Part shown: positions 51,802 to 60,091 of the stretch, piece after piece | Layout: each line of letters opens with the position of its first letter | Numbering within the stretch: position 1 is the stretch's first letter | From: Georgenia sp. M64 | GTDB taxonomy: Bacteria > Actinomycetota > Actinomycetes > Actinomycetales > Actinomycetaceae | Assembly (NCBI RefSeq): GCF_038049925.1 | Contig: NZ_CP145809.1 | Span: 3,568,599 to 3,632,598 of the forward strand | Direction: 5' to 3' | Length of the DNA stretch: 64,000 bases | Program-made: the position numbers and the translations under genes | Notes under the pieces: model-generated | Databases searched by the model: none | What the model was told of the DNA's origin: nothing | Seen by the model: the letters and a program-made list of their open reading frames with translations, nothing else

Positions 51802-53255
51802 TGACCGCCCGCACCGCCCGACCGCTGCCGCTCCTCCTCGTCGTCGTCCTGACCGCCCTGCTGGGCCTGGTCGCGACCCCGGCCGGCGCCGAGCCCGCCA
51901 CGATCGTGCGGTACGCGGGCGCCGACCGCTACGCCACCGCCGCCGCCGTCTCGAAGGCGAACTTCTCCCCCGGGGTCGGCGCGGTCTACGTGGCCAGCGG
52001 GCTCAGCTTCCCCGACGCCCTGGCCGCCGCCCCCCGCGCGGCGGCCGACGGCGCCCCGGTCCTGCTCGTCAAGCCGCACGAGGTCCCGGCCGTGGTGGCG
52101 ACCGAGCTCGGCCGGCTCGCGCCGAAGAAGGTCGTCGTCCTCGGCGGGCCGGAGACGGTCTCCGACGCCGTCGCCGCCTCGCTCGGCGCGTACGCGCCGG
52201 TGACCCGGGTGGCCGGGCCGGACCGGTACTCCACCGCCGCCCAGCTCGCCTCGACGTTCCCCGCCGGGGTCGACGTCGCCTACATCGCGGCCGGGAAGAC
52301 TTTCCCCGACGCCCTGGCCGGCGCCGCCGTCGCCGGGCTCGGCGACGACCCGCTGCTCCTCGTGCGCGGCACCACCCTCGACGCCTCGGTGGTGAGCGCG
52401 CTGACCAAGCTGCGCCCGGGCCGGCTGGTCATCCTCGGCGACACCAACTCGGTCAGTGCGGAGATCGCGGCCCAGCTCGCCTCGTATGCCCCGGTGAGCC
52501 GGGTGGGCGGCAAGGACCGCTTCGCCACCTCGGCGCTGCTGTCCGCCGCGGCGTTCCCCGACGGCGCCTCCACCGTGTACCTGGCCACCGGGACGAACTT
52601 CCCTGACGCCCTGGCCGGCGCCCCCGTCGCGGGTCGCGACGGCGGACCGGTGCTGCTGGTGACGCCCACGTCCATCCCCGGGACGGTGGCCACCGAGCTC
52701 GCCCGGCTCGGCGCGACGAAGGTGGTCGTGCTCGGCTCCGAGGTCTCCGTCTCGGCGTCGGTGGCTGCGCAGGCCGCGGGACAGGTCGAGGACCCGATCC
52801 TCGAGGACAACCCGGTCGTCACCCCGCCGCCGTCGTGGGACGAGATCGGCCGGATCGCCGCCACGTACACCACGCCGGCCGCGAGCAAGGGCGCGGGCAA
52901 GATCGCGCTCGACTGGGCCAAGACCCAGCTCGGCAAGCCCTACGGGTGGGGCGAGGAGGGCCCGGACGCGTACGACTGCTCGGGCCTGACGATGCGCGCC
53001 TACGAGCGGGCCGGGATCCAGCTGCGCCGGCTCACCCGCGACCAGTGGTACGACACCCGGCGGGTGGCCCTGGACGACATGGTGCCCGGTGACCTGATGT
53101 TCTGGTCGAACAACGGCCAGCCGTCCGGGATCTACCACGTGGCCATCTATGCCGGGAACGGGATGCGCCTGCACGCGCCGTCGCCGGGCAAGTTCGTCGA
53201 GCTCGTGCCGGTGTGGTCGGGGAACCTGCTGCCGTACGGCGGCCGGATCGGCTGA
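51801..53255 (+). CDS. Cell-wall hydrolase: three CWB2 repeats plus NlpC/P60
   Basis: This 484-residue exported protein starts at ATG 51801, sharing one base with the previous stop. After a signal peptide (to about residue 30, AGA-EPAT) come three CWB2 repeats (RYAGADRYAT, RVAGPDRYST and RVGGKDRFAT openings) and a linker with VTPPPSWDE. The C-terminal NlpC/P60 domain has catalytic Cys393 (DAYDCSGLT) and His446 (IYHVAIYAG); His458 (RLHAPS) completes the triad. It would cut peptide stems of peptidoglycan, held in place by the CWB2 part. Order of binding repeats before the catalytic domain is the reverse of the CAP partner. Confidence 0.93.
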   Translation: MTARTARPLPLLLVVVLTALLGLVATPAGAEPATIVRYAGADRYATAAAVSKANFSPGVGAVYVASGLSFPDALAAAPRAAADGAPVLLVKPHEVPAVVATELGRLAPKKVVVLGGPETVSDAVAASLGAYAPVTRVAGPDRYSTAAQLASTFPAGVDVAYIAAGKTFPDALAGAAVAGLGDDPLLLVRGTTLDASVVSALTKLRPGRLVILGDTNSVSAEIAAQLASYAPVSRVGGKDRFATSALLSAAAFPDGASTVYLATGTNFPDALAGAPVAGRDGGPVLLVTPTSIPGTVATELARLGATKVVVLGSEVSVSASVAAQAAGQVEDPILEDNPVVTPPPSWDEIGRIAATYTTPAASKGAGKIALDWAKTQLGKPYGWGEEGPDAYDCSGLTMRAYERAGIQLRRLTRDQWYDTRRVALDDMVPGDLMFWSNNGQPSGIYHVAIYAGNGMRLHAPSPGKFVELVPVWSGNLLPYGGRIG

Positions 53256-53338
53256 GGCTGCCCGCGCGGTCCCCGAGCCGGGCGCGCCGAGCGCTCGCCG
53301 GCGCCCTCCCCCTGCCGTGAGCGGGGAAGAGGTGGCGG

Positions 53339-53410
53339 CTCCGAGCGGAGACCGGGGACGTTTCGGCGGCTCCGAGCGGAGACCGGGGACGTTTCGGCGG
53401 CTCCGAGCGC
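53339..53410. repeat. 31-bp tandem repeat
   Basis: Two perfect copies (53339-53369 and 53370-53400), each opening CTCCGAGCGGAGACCGG, and a third copy that matches for only nine bases. It lies in the 392-bp gap between convergent genes, which contains no gene that I can support. Confidence 0.85.
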
Positions 53411-53445
53411 CGGCGGGGAGTTGCGGCTGCACTGGGGCGGGGATC

Positions 53446-53484
53446 GGGTCACTTTCGACGGCCCTGGGCCGTCGAAAGTGACCC
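53446..53484. terminator. 39-bp perfect palindrome, probable terminator
   Basis: Two 19-bp arms opening GGGTCACTTTCGACGG flank a single T. It lies downstream of the NlpC/P60 gene. Confidence 0.65.
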
Positions 53485-53533
53485 ACACCGCCGGATCTTC
53501 CCGGATCAGCGCTGCGGAGCCGCGAGGACAGCT

Positions 53534-53576
53534 CCGGTGAGGATTCGACCGACATCGGCGGACGAATCCTCACCGG
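53534..53576. terminator. Second hairpin, downstream of the lacI-type gene
   Basis: CCGGTGAGGATTCG and its complement (53563-53576) form a 14-bp perfect stem with a 15-base loop, 71 bp past the stop codon of the lacI-type gene read on the minus strand. Confidence 0.55.
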
Positions 53577-53647
53577 TCAGCGCCGCCGATCCGGTGCCCG
53601 CGCCACCGGTCAGCCCGCATCCTCGGGATGACCGCGCCGTCGGACAC

Positions 53648-54652
53648 TCAGTCCGCGGACGTGCACCCGCACGAGTCCCGGTGCCGCACTTGCGCCGGCA
53701 CCCGGACGGCCATCGGCGCCGACTCCGTCCCGGCGATCCGCCGCAGCAGCAGCTTGACGGCGACCGCGCCGATCGAGGTGGCGTCCTGCGCCACCGTGGT
53801 CAGCCGGGGCGAGAAGGCGTCGGCCCACTCGAAGTCGTCGAAGCCGACGACCGCGACGTCGCCGGGGACGGACAGCCCCCGCCCGCGCAGCGCCCGCATC
53901 GTCGCGATGACCATCGTGTTCTGCGCCGCCACAATGGCCGTCGGTGGCTCCGCCAGATCGAGCAGGCCGTCCACGGCGGCATGGGTGTGCACGGCGTCGG
54001 AGTCGCCCCGCACGAGCAGCTCGTCGATCTCGGGCAGCCCCGCGGCCGCGAGGCCCATCCGGTAGCCGGCCACGCGCTCCTCGCTCGTCGTCAGCCCGGG
54101 CATGCCCGCCACCATGGCGATCCGGCGGTGGCCGAGCTCGGCGAGGTGCTTGACCAGCTGCGCCATGGGCTTGACGTTCTCGCTGCACACGGAGTCGAAC
54201 CGCGGGTCCGGTGAGCGGTCCACGAGCACCGTGGGCGGCCCGCTGCGGGCCAGGCGGTCCAGCACCTTCCCCGCCCCGACGGACGGCGCGAGGATGAGTC
54301 CGTCGAGCCGCCGCTCTCGCAGCGCGGCGACGACCTTCTCCTCGGTGTCCGGGTCCTCGTGCGTGTCGGCCAGGACGATGGTGTAGCCGGCGGCGCTCGC
54401 CGCCTCCTCGATCGCGTGGACGACCTCGCCGAAGTACAGGTTCGTCAGCGCCGACATCGCGACCCCGATCTGCTGGGTCTTCGAGCGCACCAGGGCTCGC
54501 GCCTGGTGGTTCGGCACGTAGTCGAGCGCCTCGATCGCCTCGAGGACCCGGTCGCGGGCGTCCTGGCTGACGAACCGGGTGCTGTTGAGCACGTGCGAGA
54601 CGGTCGACGTCGACACCCCGGCCCGCCGGGCCACGTCCGTGATGGTGACCAT
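53648..54652 (-). CDS. LacI-family regulator of the sugar ABC/kinase operon
   Basis: This 334-residue protein has the helix-turn-helix ITDVARRAGVSTSTVSHVLN and hinge PNHQARALVRSKT, then the sugar-binding-protein-like core: IGVAMSALTNLYFGEVVHAI, IVLADTHEDPDTEEKVV, RLDGLILAPS, and VAVVGFDDFEWADAFSPRLTTV. ATG 54652 begins at the helix-turn-helix; a longer in-frame reading adds 35 basic residues across the operator and is unlikely. It is divergent from the ABC operon, with a 22-bp palindrome between. Effector is probably the transported sugar or its phosphate. Confidence 0.93.
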   Translation of the reverse strand: MVTITDVARRAGVSTSTVSHVLNSTRFVSQDARDRVLEAIEALDYVPNHQARALVRSKTQQIGVAMSALTNLYFGEVVHAIEEAASAAGYTIVLADTHEDPDTEEKVVAALRERRLDGLILAPSVGAGKVLDRLARSGPPTVLVDRSPDPRFDSVCSENVKPMAQLVKHLAELGHRRIAMVAGMPGLTTSEERVAGYRMGLAAAGLPEIDELLVRGDSDAVHTHAAVDGLLDLAEPPTAIVAAQNTMVIATMRALRGRGLSVPGDVAVVGFDDFEWADAFSPRLTTVAQDATSIGAVAVKLLLRRIAGTESAPMAVRVPAQVRHRDSCGCTSAD

Positions 54653-54673
54653 GCCCCGATGATGCGCCCGGGA

Positions 54674-54695
54674 CAAGCGTTTGCGCAAACGCTTG
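54674..54695. promoter_or_regulatory. 22-bp perfect palindromic LacI operator
   Basis: The half-site CAAGCGTTTGC is repeated as its exact complement, giving a 22-bp palindrome with central GC, 21 bp upstream of the regulator ATG and 78 bp upstream of the binding-protein start. The AAGCGTTTGC-type half fits LacI-family operators that read AAnCGnTT-like cores. Confidence 0.75.
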
Positions 54696-54773
54696 CGGCG
54701 GTGGCCTGTGACCTGCTTCACTCGGTCTACCACGAACGGTGCGGAGGCACCGGCCAACGCAAAGGAGCGCTAC

Positions 54774-55832
54774 GTGACTATCAACCGGCGGAACATCGGA
54801 CGATCAGGGCGTCTGCCCAGGCGGGTGGCCGCGGCAGTGGCCGTCACCGGGCTCGCACTCGGCGTGAGCGCCTGCGGCTCGGACGGCGAGAACGACCCGG
54901 CCGCCACGGGCGGCGGCGCGGAGACCGGCGGCGACGGCGTCAGCATCGGTCTCATCACCAAGACCGAGACCAACCCGTTCTTCGTGACCATGCGTGAGGT
55001 GGCCTCGGAGTACGCCGAGGAGCAGGGCGTCGAACTCACCGCGCTCGCCGGCGAGTTCGACGGCGACAACGAGGGCCAGGTCCAGGCCATGGAGAACCTC
55101 ATCGCCCAGGGCGTCGACGGCATCATGGTCACCCCGAACAACTCCAGCGGCGTGCTCGGCGCGATCGAGCAGGCGCGGTCGCAGGGCATCGTCGTCATCG
55201 CCCTCGACACGGCCACCGACCCCGAGGACGCGGTCGACGCCACCTTCGCCACCGACAACTTCGAGGCCGGGCGCCTCCAGGGCGCCTACGTCAAGGCCGT
55301 CCTCGGCGACGAGGAGCCCAAGCTCATCATGCTCGACGGCACGGCGGGCGGCACCGTCGACACCTTCCGCCACGACGGCTTCCTCGAGGGCTTCGGCCTG
55401 GAGGAGGGCGACCCGGCGATCCTGGGCATGGAGAACACCCAGGGCGACCAGAACACCGCCCAGACGGCGATGGAGAACCTCCTCCAGCGCAGCCAGGACG
55501 CCAATGCGGTCTACACGATCAACGAGCCCGCGGCGCGCGGGGCGTACGCGGCCATCGAGGCCCGCGGCCTCACCGACCAGATCACGATCGGCTCGATCGA
55601 CGGCGGCTGCGAGGGCGTCCAGGACGTCGCCGACGGCAGGTACGCCGCCACCGTCATGCAGTTCCCCGCCGAGATGGTGCGCCAGGGCATCGACGCCATC
55701 ATCCAGGCCGCCGAGGGCGGCGAGGCGCCGTCCGGCTTCGTGGACACCGGCAGCGTCGTCATCACCGACAACCCGGTCGAGGGCATCGAGTCCGAGGACA
55801 CCACGTGGGGCCTGGAGAACTGCTGGGGCTGA
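54774..55832 (+). CDS. Sugar ABC transporter substrate-binding lipoprotein (RbsB/FrcB-like)
   Basis: This 352-residue type I binding protein starts at GTG 54774 after AAAGGAG. The lipobox VSAC (Cys34) follows a signal helix. The core has IGLITKTETNPFFVTMREVA, GVDGIMVTPNNSSGVL, VVIALDTATDPEDAVDATF, TDNFEAGRLQGAYVK and IGSIDGGCEGVQDVADGRY, closest in style to fructose/ribose-type proteins of the CUT2 class. It feeds the permease and ATPase downstream. The sugar is not certain; the adjacent kinases make a ketose or polyol plausible. Confidence 0.92.
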   Translation: MTINRRNIGRSGRLPRRVAAAVAVTGLALGVSACGSDGENDPAATGGGAETGGDGVSIGLITKTETNPFFVTMREVASEYAEEQGVELTALAGEFDGDNEGQVQAMENLIAQGVDGIMVTPNNSSGVLGAIEQARSQGIVVIALDTATDPEDAVDATFATDNFEAGRLQGAYVKAVLGDEEPKLIMLDGTAGGTVDTFRHDGFLEGFGLEEGDPAILGMENTQGDQNTAQTAMENLLQRSQDANAVYTINEPAARGAYAAIEARGLTDQITIGSIDGGCEGVQDVADGRYAATVMQFPAEMVRQGIDAIIQAAEGGEAPSGFVDTGSVVITDNPVEGIESEDTTWGLENCWG

Positions 55833-55840
55833 CCTGACCC

Positions 55841-55924
55841 GCACGCAGGTGACCGCACGCAGGTGACCGCACCCAGGTGACCGCACTGCGCTGACAGCAC
55901 CGCGCTGACCGCACCACGCCGACC
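55841..55924. repeat. Six tandem 14-bp repeats
   Basis: The unit GCACGCAGGTGACC occurs twice exactly (55841, 55855), then as GCACCCAGGTGACC, GCACTGCGCTGACA, GCACCGCGCTGACC and GCACCACGCCGACC. It starts ten bases after the binding-protein stop and fills the gap before the permease leader. Confidence 0.9.
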
Positions 55925-56023
55925 GCGCGACCGGCCGCGGTGGGAGGCACGCACGTCCGCCGACCACCGCGGCGGTCGCCGACGGCCGGGGTGCGCACCC
56001 CGACACGAGACAAGGACGGAACC

Positions 56024-57040
56024 ATGACCGACGCCACCACCGCCGGCACTCCGCCAGGGGCCCCGGCACCCGAATCCGAACGCCGGGAAGCACTCGGCCG
56101 AGCGTTGCGCAACCCTCTGGTCGGCCCGCTCGCCGCGCTGATCTTCGCCGTCGTGATCTTCACGCTCACGACCGACACCTTCGCGACGCCGGGCAACGCG
56201 TCGCTGATCCTCCAGCAGTCGATCGTCATCGGCACCCTCGCGCTGGGCCAGACGCTCATCATCCTCACCGCCGGCATCGACCTGGCGAACGGCGCCATCG
56301 CCGTGCTCGGCACGATCGTCATGGCCAAGCACGTCGTCGACGGCGGGAACCCGCTCGTCGCTCTCCTGCTGGGCCTGACGATCACGGTCGTGCTCGGCAC
56401 GATCAGCGGTCTGCTCGTCACGCGACTCGGGCTGCCGCCCTTTATCGTCACCCTGGGCATGCTCACGGTCGTGTTCGCCCTCGCCCGGCTCTACTCCGAG
56501 TCGCGCAGCTACCCCGTGACCGACTCCCTGCTCCGGGTCTGGGGCCAGGGCACCAACATCGGCGGGGTCCGCATCACCTGGGGCACCCTGCTGCTGATCG
56601 TCATCTTCGCCGTCTTCTGGTTCGCCCTCACCCGCACCCCGTGGGGGCGGCACGTCTACGCCGTCGGCAACGCTCCGGAGGCGGCCCGGCTGGTCGGCAT
56701 CAAGGTCAACCGCACGATCCTGTCGGTGTACGTGGCGGCGGGCGCCCTCTACGGGCTGGCCGCGTGGCAGGCCCTGGGCCGGATCCCCAACGCCGACCCC
56801 AACGCCTACCAGACCGCCAACCTCGACAGCATCACCGCCGTCGTCATCGGCGGCACGAGCCTCTTCGGTGGCCGCGGCAGCGTCGTCGGCACCCTCATCG
56901 GGGCGCTCATCGTGGGCGTCCTCCGCTCGGGCCTGACCCAGGCGGGCATCGACAACCTGTACCAGGACCTCGCCACCGGGGTCCTCGTCATCGTCGCGGT
57001 CTCCCTGGACCAGGCGTCGCGAAGGAGGGCAGCACGATGA
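56024..57040 (+). CDS. Sugar ABC transporter permease (CUT2, RbsC/FrcC-like)
   Basis: This 338-residue membrane protein starts at ATG 56024 after AAGGACGGA. It has about nine to ten hydrophobic segments and the CUT2 features LGQTLIILTAGIDLANGAI (the GxDLS-like motif), GLPPFIVTLGMLTV, YAVGNAPEAARLVGIKV and IGGTSLFGGRGSVVGTLIGAL. It forms a homodimeric channel with the ATPase below. The ATPase ATG overlaps its stop. It is separated from the binding-protein gene by the repeat tract. Confidence 0.93.
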   Translation: MTDATTAGTPPGAPAPESERREALGRALRNPLVGPLAALIFAVVIFTLTTDTFATPGNASLILQQSIVIGTLALGQTLIILTAGIDLANGAIAVLGTIVMAKHVVDGGNPLVALLLGLTITVVLGTISGLLVTRLGLPPFIVTLGMLTVVFALARLYSESRSYPVTDSLLRVWGQGTNIGGVRITWGTLLLIVIFAVFWFALTRTPWGRHVYAVGNAPEAARLVGIKVNRTILSVYVAAGALYGLAAWQALGRIPNADPNAYQTANLDSITAVVIGGTSLFGGRGSVVGTLIGALIVGVLRSGLTQAGIDNLYQDLATGVLVIVAVSLDQASRRRAAR

Positions 57041-57927
57041 GCAGCACCACCGACACCAACCACGACGCCGCGGCACCGCGGACCGACGCCACGACGCCGG
57101 TCCTCGAGGCCCGCAAGCTGAGCAAGTCCTACGGCCACGTCCGCGCGATGGTCGACGCCGACTTCGAGCTCATGCCGGGCGAGATCCTTGCCGTCATCGG
57201 CGACAACGGCGCCGGCAAGTCGACCCTCATCAAGGCGCTCTCCGGCGCCGTGGTGCCGGACAGCGGCGAGGTCCTCCTCGACGGCAAGCCGGTGACCTTC
57301 CGCTCCCCCATCGAGGCACGCTCCCTCGGCATCGAGACGGTCTACCAGGACCTCGCCGTCGCGCCCGCCCTGGACATCGCCTCCAACCTGTTCCTGGGGC
57401 GCGAGATCCGCCGGTCGGGCCCGATCGGGAAGCTGCTGCGCGTCGTCGACGCGCGGGCGATGCGCACCGAGGCCCAGGCCCAGCTCGACGCGCTGGGCGT
57501 GCGGATCCCCGACGTGCGCCAGCCCGTCGAGAGCCTGTCCGGCGGGCAGCGGCAGAGCGTCGCGGTGGCACGGGCGGCCGCCTTCGGGACCAAGCTCGTC
57601 ATCATGGACGAGCCGACCGCCGCCCTCGGCGTGCGCGAGTCCGGGATGGTGCTCGACCTCATCCGCAGGATCAGCGCGCGAGGGCTGCCGGTCGTGCTCA
57701 TCTCGCACAACATGCCGCACGTGTTCGACATCGCCGACCGCATCCACATCCACCGGCTCGGCAGCCGGGTCGCGGTCGTCAGCCCGCGGACCCACACCAT
57801 GGCCGACGCCGTGGCGATCATGACCGGTGCGGCCAGGCCGGAGGAGGTCGGCGGGCGGAGCCACTACGACGAGCGGGCGAGCCAGCGCCGGCGTGCCCAG
57901 GACGGCGACGGCGAGACGCCGTCGTGA
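57037..57927 (+). CDS. Sugar ABC transporter ATP-binding protein, single-domain (FrcA-like)
   Basis: This 296-residue ATPase has Walker A (GDNGAGKSTLIKALSG), the Q-loop region (IETVYQDLAVAP), signature LSGGQRQSVAVARA, Walker B (LVIMDEPTAALG) and the switch His (VLISHNMPHVFD). Unlike RbsA or XylG, only one ATPase domain is present, as in the fructose transporter FrcA, so it acts as a homodimer. Start ATG 57037 overlaps the permease stop; the last bases overlap the next GTG. The C-terminus ends with a short Arg/Gln-rich tail. Confidence 0.94.
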   Translation: MSSTTDTNHDAAAPRTDATTPVLEARKLSKSYGHVRAMVDADFELMPGEILAVIGDNGAGKSTLIKALSGAVVPDSGEVLLDGKPVTFRSPIEARSLGIETVYQDLAVAPALDIASNLFLGREIRRSGPIGKLLRVVDARAMRTEAQAQLDALGVRIPDVRQPVESLSGGQRQSVAVARAAAFGTKLVIMDEPTAALGVRESGMVLDLIRRISARGLPVVLISHNMPHVFDIADRIHIHRLGSRVAVVSPRTHTMADAVAIMTGAARPEEVGGRSHYDERASQRRRAQDGDGETPS

Positions 57928-58808
57928 GCTCCGGGCTGTTCGTCGGGCTCGCCACGGTCGACGTCGTCCAGCGGGTCGAGCGGGCGCCGGGGCCGAACGA
58001 GAAGGTCGTCTCCCTGCGCGCGGACGTCTCGGCGGGTGGCCCGGCGACCAACGCGGCGGTGACCTTCGCGGCGCTCGGCGGCCGGGCGACGCTCCTCAGC
58101 GTCGTCGGCGGCGGCCCGCTGGCGGCGCTGGTCCGCGGCGACCTCGCCGAACATTGCGTCGAGGTGGTCGACGCGGACACCGCGGGCAGCAGCCGGCCGG
58201 CCCTGTCGGCCGTGACGGTGGTGGACGCCACCGGCGAGCGCTCGGTCGTCTCCCGCAACGCCGAGGGCGTGGAGGTGGACACCCCGCCCGAGCTGGCCGA
58301 GCTGGCGGCGAGCGCCGACGTCGTCCTGGTGGACGGGCACCACCCCCGGCTCACGCTCGCCGCGGTCACCGCGGCGCACCGGGCCGGCACGCCGGTCGTC
58401 GTCGACGCCGGCAGCTGGAAGCCGGTCCTCGCGGAGGTGCTCCCCCTGGCGACGGCGGTCATCTGCTCGTCGGACTTCCGGCTGCCGGACGGGCAGCCGC
58501 CCGGTCCCGCGCTGCTCGACGACGGCCCCGCGCTCGTTGCCGTCTCGGCCGGGGCCGAGCCGCTGCGGTGGTGGAGCCGCGGCGGCAGCGGCACGGTCCC
58601 GGCTCCCGCCGTCGCCGCCCGGGACACCCTGGGGGCCGGCGACGTGCTCCACGGCGCGTACGCGTTCGGCGTCGCGGAGGGACGCTCACCCGTCGAGGCG
58701 CTCGAGCTCGCCGTCCGCGTCGCCTCGCTCAAGGTCGGCCACATCGGACCGCGGTCCTGGCTGACCGACCCCGAACTGCTCACCGTCGCCCGAGGAGGCA
58801 CCCCATGA
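57924..58808 (+). CDS. PfkB-family sugar kinase
   Basis: This 294-residue ribokinase-like enzyme starts at GTG 57924 in a GTGA overlap. N-terminal GLFVGLATVDVVQRVE and DVSAGGPATNAAVTFAALGG (substrate Gly-Gly motif) are followed by the C-terminal signature ARDTLGAGDVLHGAYAFGVA, with the catalytic Asp of GAGD. It would phosphorylate the imported sugar at the ring or terminal hydroxyl, using ATP. Confidence 0.92.
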   Translation: MSSGLFVGLATVDVVQRVERAPGPNEKVVSLRADVSAGGPATNAAVTFAALGGRATLLSVVGGGPLAALVRGDLAEHCVEVVDADTAGSSRPALSAVTVVDATGERSVVSRNAEGVEVDTPPELAELAASADVVLVDGHHPRLTLAAVTAAHRAGTPVVVDAGSWKPVLAEVLPLATAVICSSDFRLPDGQPPGPALLDDGPALVAVSAGAEPLRWWSRGGSGTVPAPAVAARDTLGAGDVLHGAYAFGVAEGRSPVEALELAVRVASLKVGHIGPRSWLTDPELLTVARGGTP

Positions 58809-59437
58809 CCCGCACGGACCACGGCATGGTCCTCGACCCGGCCCTGCTCGACCGGGCGCGATCCCTCGCGGAGCGTGGGGGCCGGCGGATCCTCGGGATC
58901 ACCGGCCCGCCCGGCGCCGGGAAGTCGACGCTGGCCGAGGCCCTCGCCGAGGCGCTCGGCGAGCGTGCCCGGCTCGTCGGGATGGACGGCTTCCACCTCG
59001 CCGAGGCCGAGCTTCGCAGGCTGGGCTCACGGGAGCGGAAGGGCGCCCCGGACACGTTCGACGCGCTGGGCTACGTCGCGCTCCTGCGGCGGCTGCGCGC
59101 GGCGGACGAGCCCGTGGTCTACGCACCGTTCTTCGACCGGTCGCTCGAGGAGGCGATCGCGGGCTCGGTGCCCGTCCCCAGGGAGGTGCCGCTCGTCATC
59201 ACCGAGGGGAACTACCTCCTCGTGGAGGAGGGCGGTTGGGCGGCTGTCCGCCCGCTCCTGGACGAGTGCTGGTACGTGGAGCCGGACGACGACGAACGCC
59301 TCGCCCGGCTCATCGCCCGGCACGAGCGGTTCGGCCGGTCGCGCGCCGAGGCGCACGAGCGGTCGACGGGCTCGGACCAGCGCAACGCCGAGGTCATCGC
59401 CGCGACGCGGGACCTGGCTGACCTCGTGGTGCGTTAG
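58805..59437 (+). CDS. P-loop nucleoside/sugar kinase-like protein (FrcK-like)
   Basis: This 210-residue protein starts at ATG 58805 overlapping the kinase stop. It has Walker A (GITGPPGAGKSTLAEAL), LVGMDGFHLAEAELRRLGSRERKGAPDTFDALGY, YAPFFDRSLEEAIAGS, VITEGNYLLVEEGGW and an Arg-rich lid (LIARHERFGRSRAEA). This matches the uridine-kinase/pantothenate-kinase-like FrcK group found with FrcBCA transporters. Its substrate is not established. Confidence 0.88.
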   Translation: MTRTDHGMVLDPALLDRARSLAERGGRRILGITGPPGAGKSTLAEALAEALGERARLVGMDGFHLAEAELRRLGSRERKGAPDTFDALGYVALLRRLRAADEPVVYAPFFDRSLEEAIAGSVPVPREVPLVITEGNYLLVEEGGWAAVRPLLDECWYVEPDDDERLARLIARHERFGRSRAEAHERSTGSDQRNAEVIAATRDLADLVVR

Positions 59438-59470
59438 GCGCCGAGCAGCGCGGCGGGGCGCCGTGACGGC

Positions 59471-59977
59471 CTACTCGGAGGCGCCCTCGGCGAGGTCGAG
59501 GACGAGCGCCTCGAGGTAGGGGCCGCCGTCCCAGTCGGCGAGCTGCTCGTCGTCGAGGTCGGTGGCGAACTCCTCCTCGATTACCTCGAGGTCGAAGGCC
59601 TCGTGGACGACACCGGCCACGGTGACCTCGGAGCCCGGGTCGGCCGCGGTGACGGCGCCGACGTCGACCACGAGCAGGGGCCCGACCTCGCTGTCCTCCG
59701 GTCCCACGATGGTGAACGCCGTCGGCGAGACCACCTCATCCACCACGCCGACGACCGTGACCTCCTCGCCGTCGTAGTCGGAGAGTCGGTCGTAGAAGGC
59801 GGAGTCGTAGTCGCCGTCGTAGGCGGGCTCCCCCGACGGCGTCTCCGCCGGCGAGGCGGGCGCGGTCTCCTCGTCACCGAGCGCGGGCTCGTCACCGGCC
59901 GGCTCGTCGGCGCAGCCGACGAGGGCAAGAAGCACGGCCGCCGTCGCGGGGACCGTCCAGGCACGAGATGTCCTCAT
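59471..59977 (-). CDS. Secreted lipoprotein with an OB-like domain
   Basis: This 168-residue protein starts at ATG 59977 after GAGAGGAAG. The signal peptide ends in the lipobox LVGC (Cys22). An Asp/Glu/Pro-rich linker follows, then about 100 residues of beta-rich sequence (EEVTVVGVVDEVVSPTAFTIVG, LLVVDVGAV, EVTVAGVVHEAF) like a small OB-type fold. Very acidic. I do not recognise a named family; the pattern occurs in many actinobacterial lipoproteins. Confidence 0.7.
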   Translation of the reverse strand: MRTSRAWTVPATAAVLLALVGCADEPAGDEPALGDEETAPASPAETPSGEPAYDGDYDSAFYDRLSDYDGEEVTVVGVVDEVVSPTAFTIVGPEDSEVGPLLVVDVGAVTAADPGSEVTVAGVVHEAFDLEVIEEEFATDLDDEQLADWDGGPYLEALVLDLAEGASE

Positions 59978-60091
59978 GGATCTTCCTCTCCGGGTGCTGG
60001 AGTCTGGATCGAGGTCGTGCTGTCGAACGTAACCGTCCTGGGCGCCGGTCGCGCGGTGGGCCGCGGTGCCGGGACGGTCGTCGCCCGAACG

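Noticed and set aside
55841..55924. CRISPR-like array
   Set aside because: The 14-bp units are contiguous with no spacers, and no cas genes are in the window.
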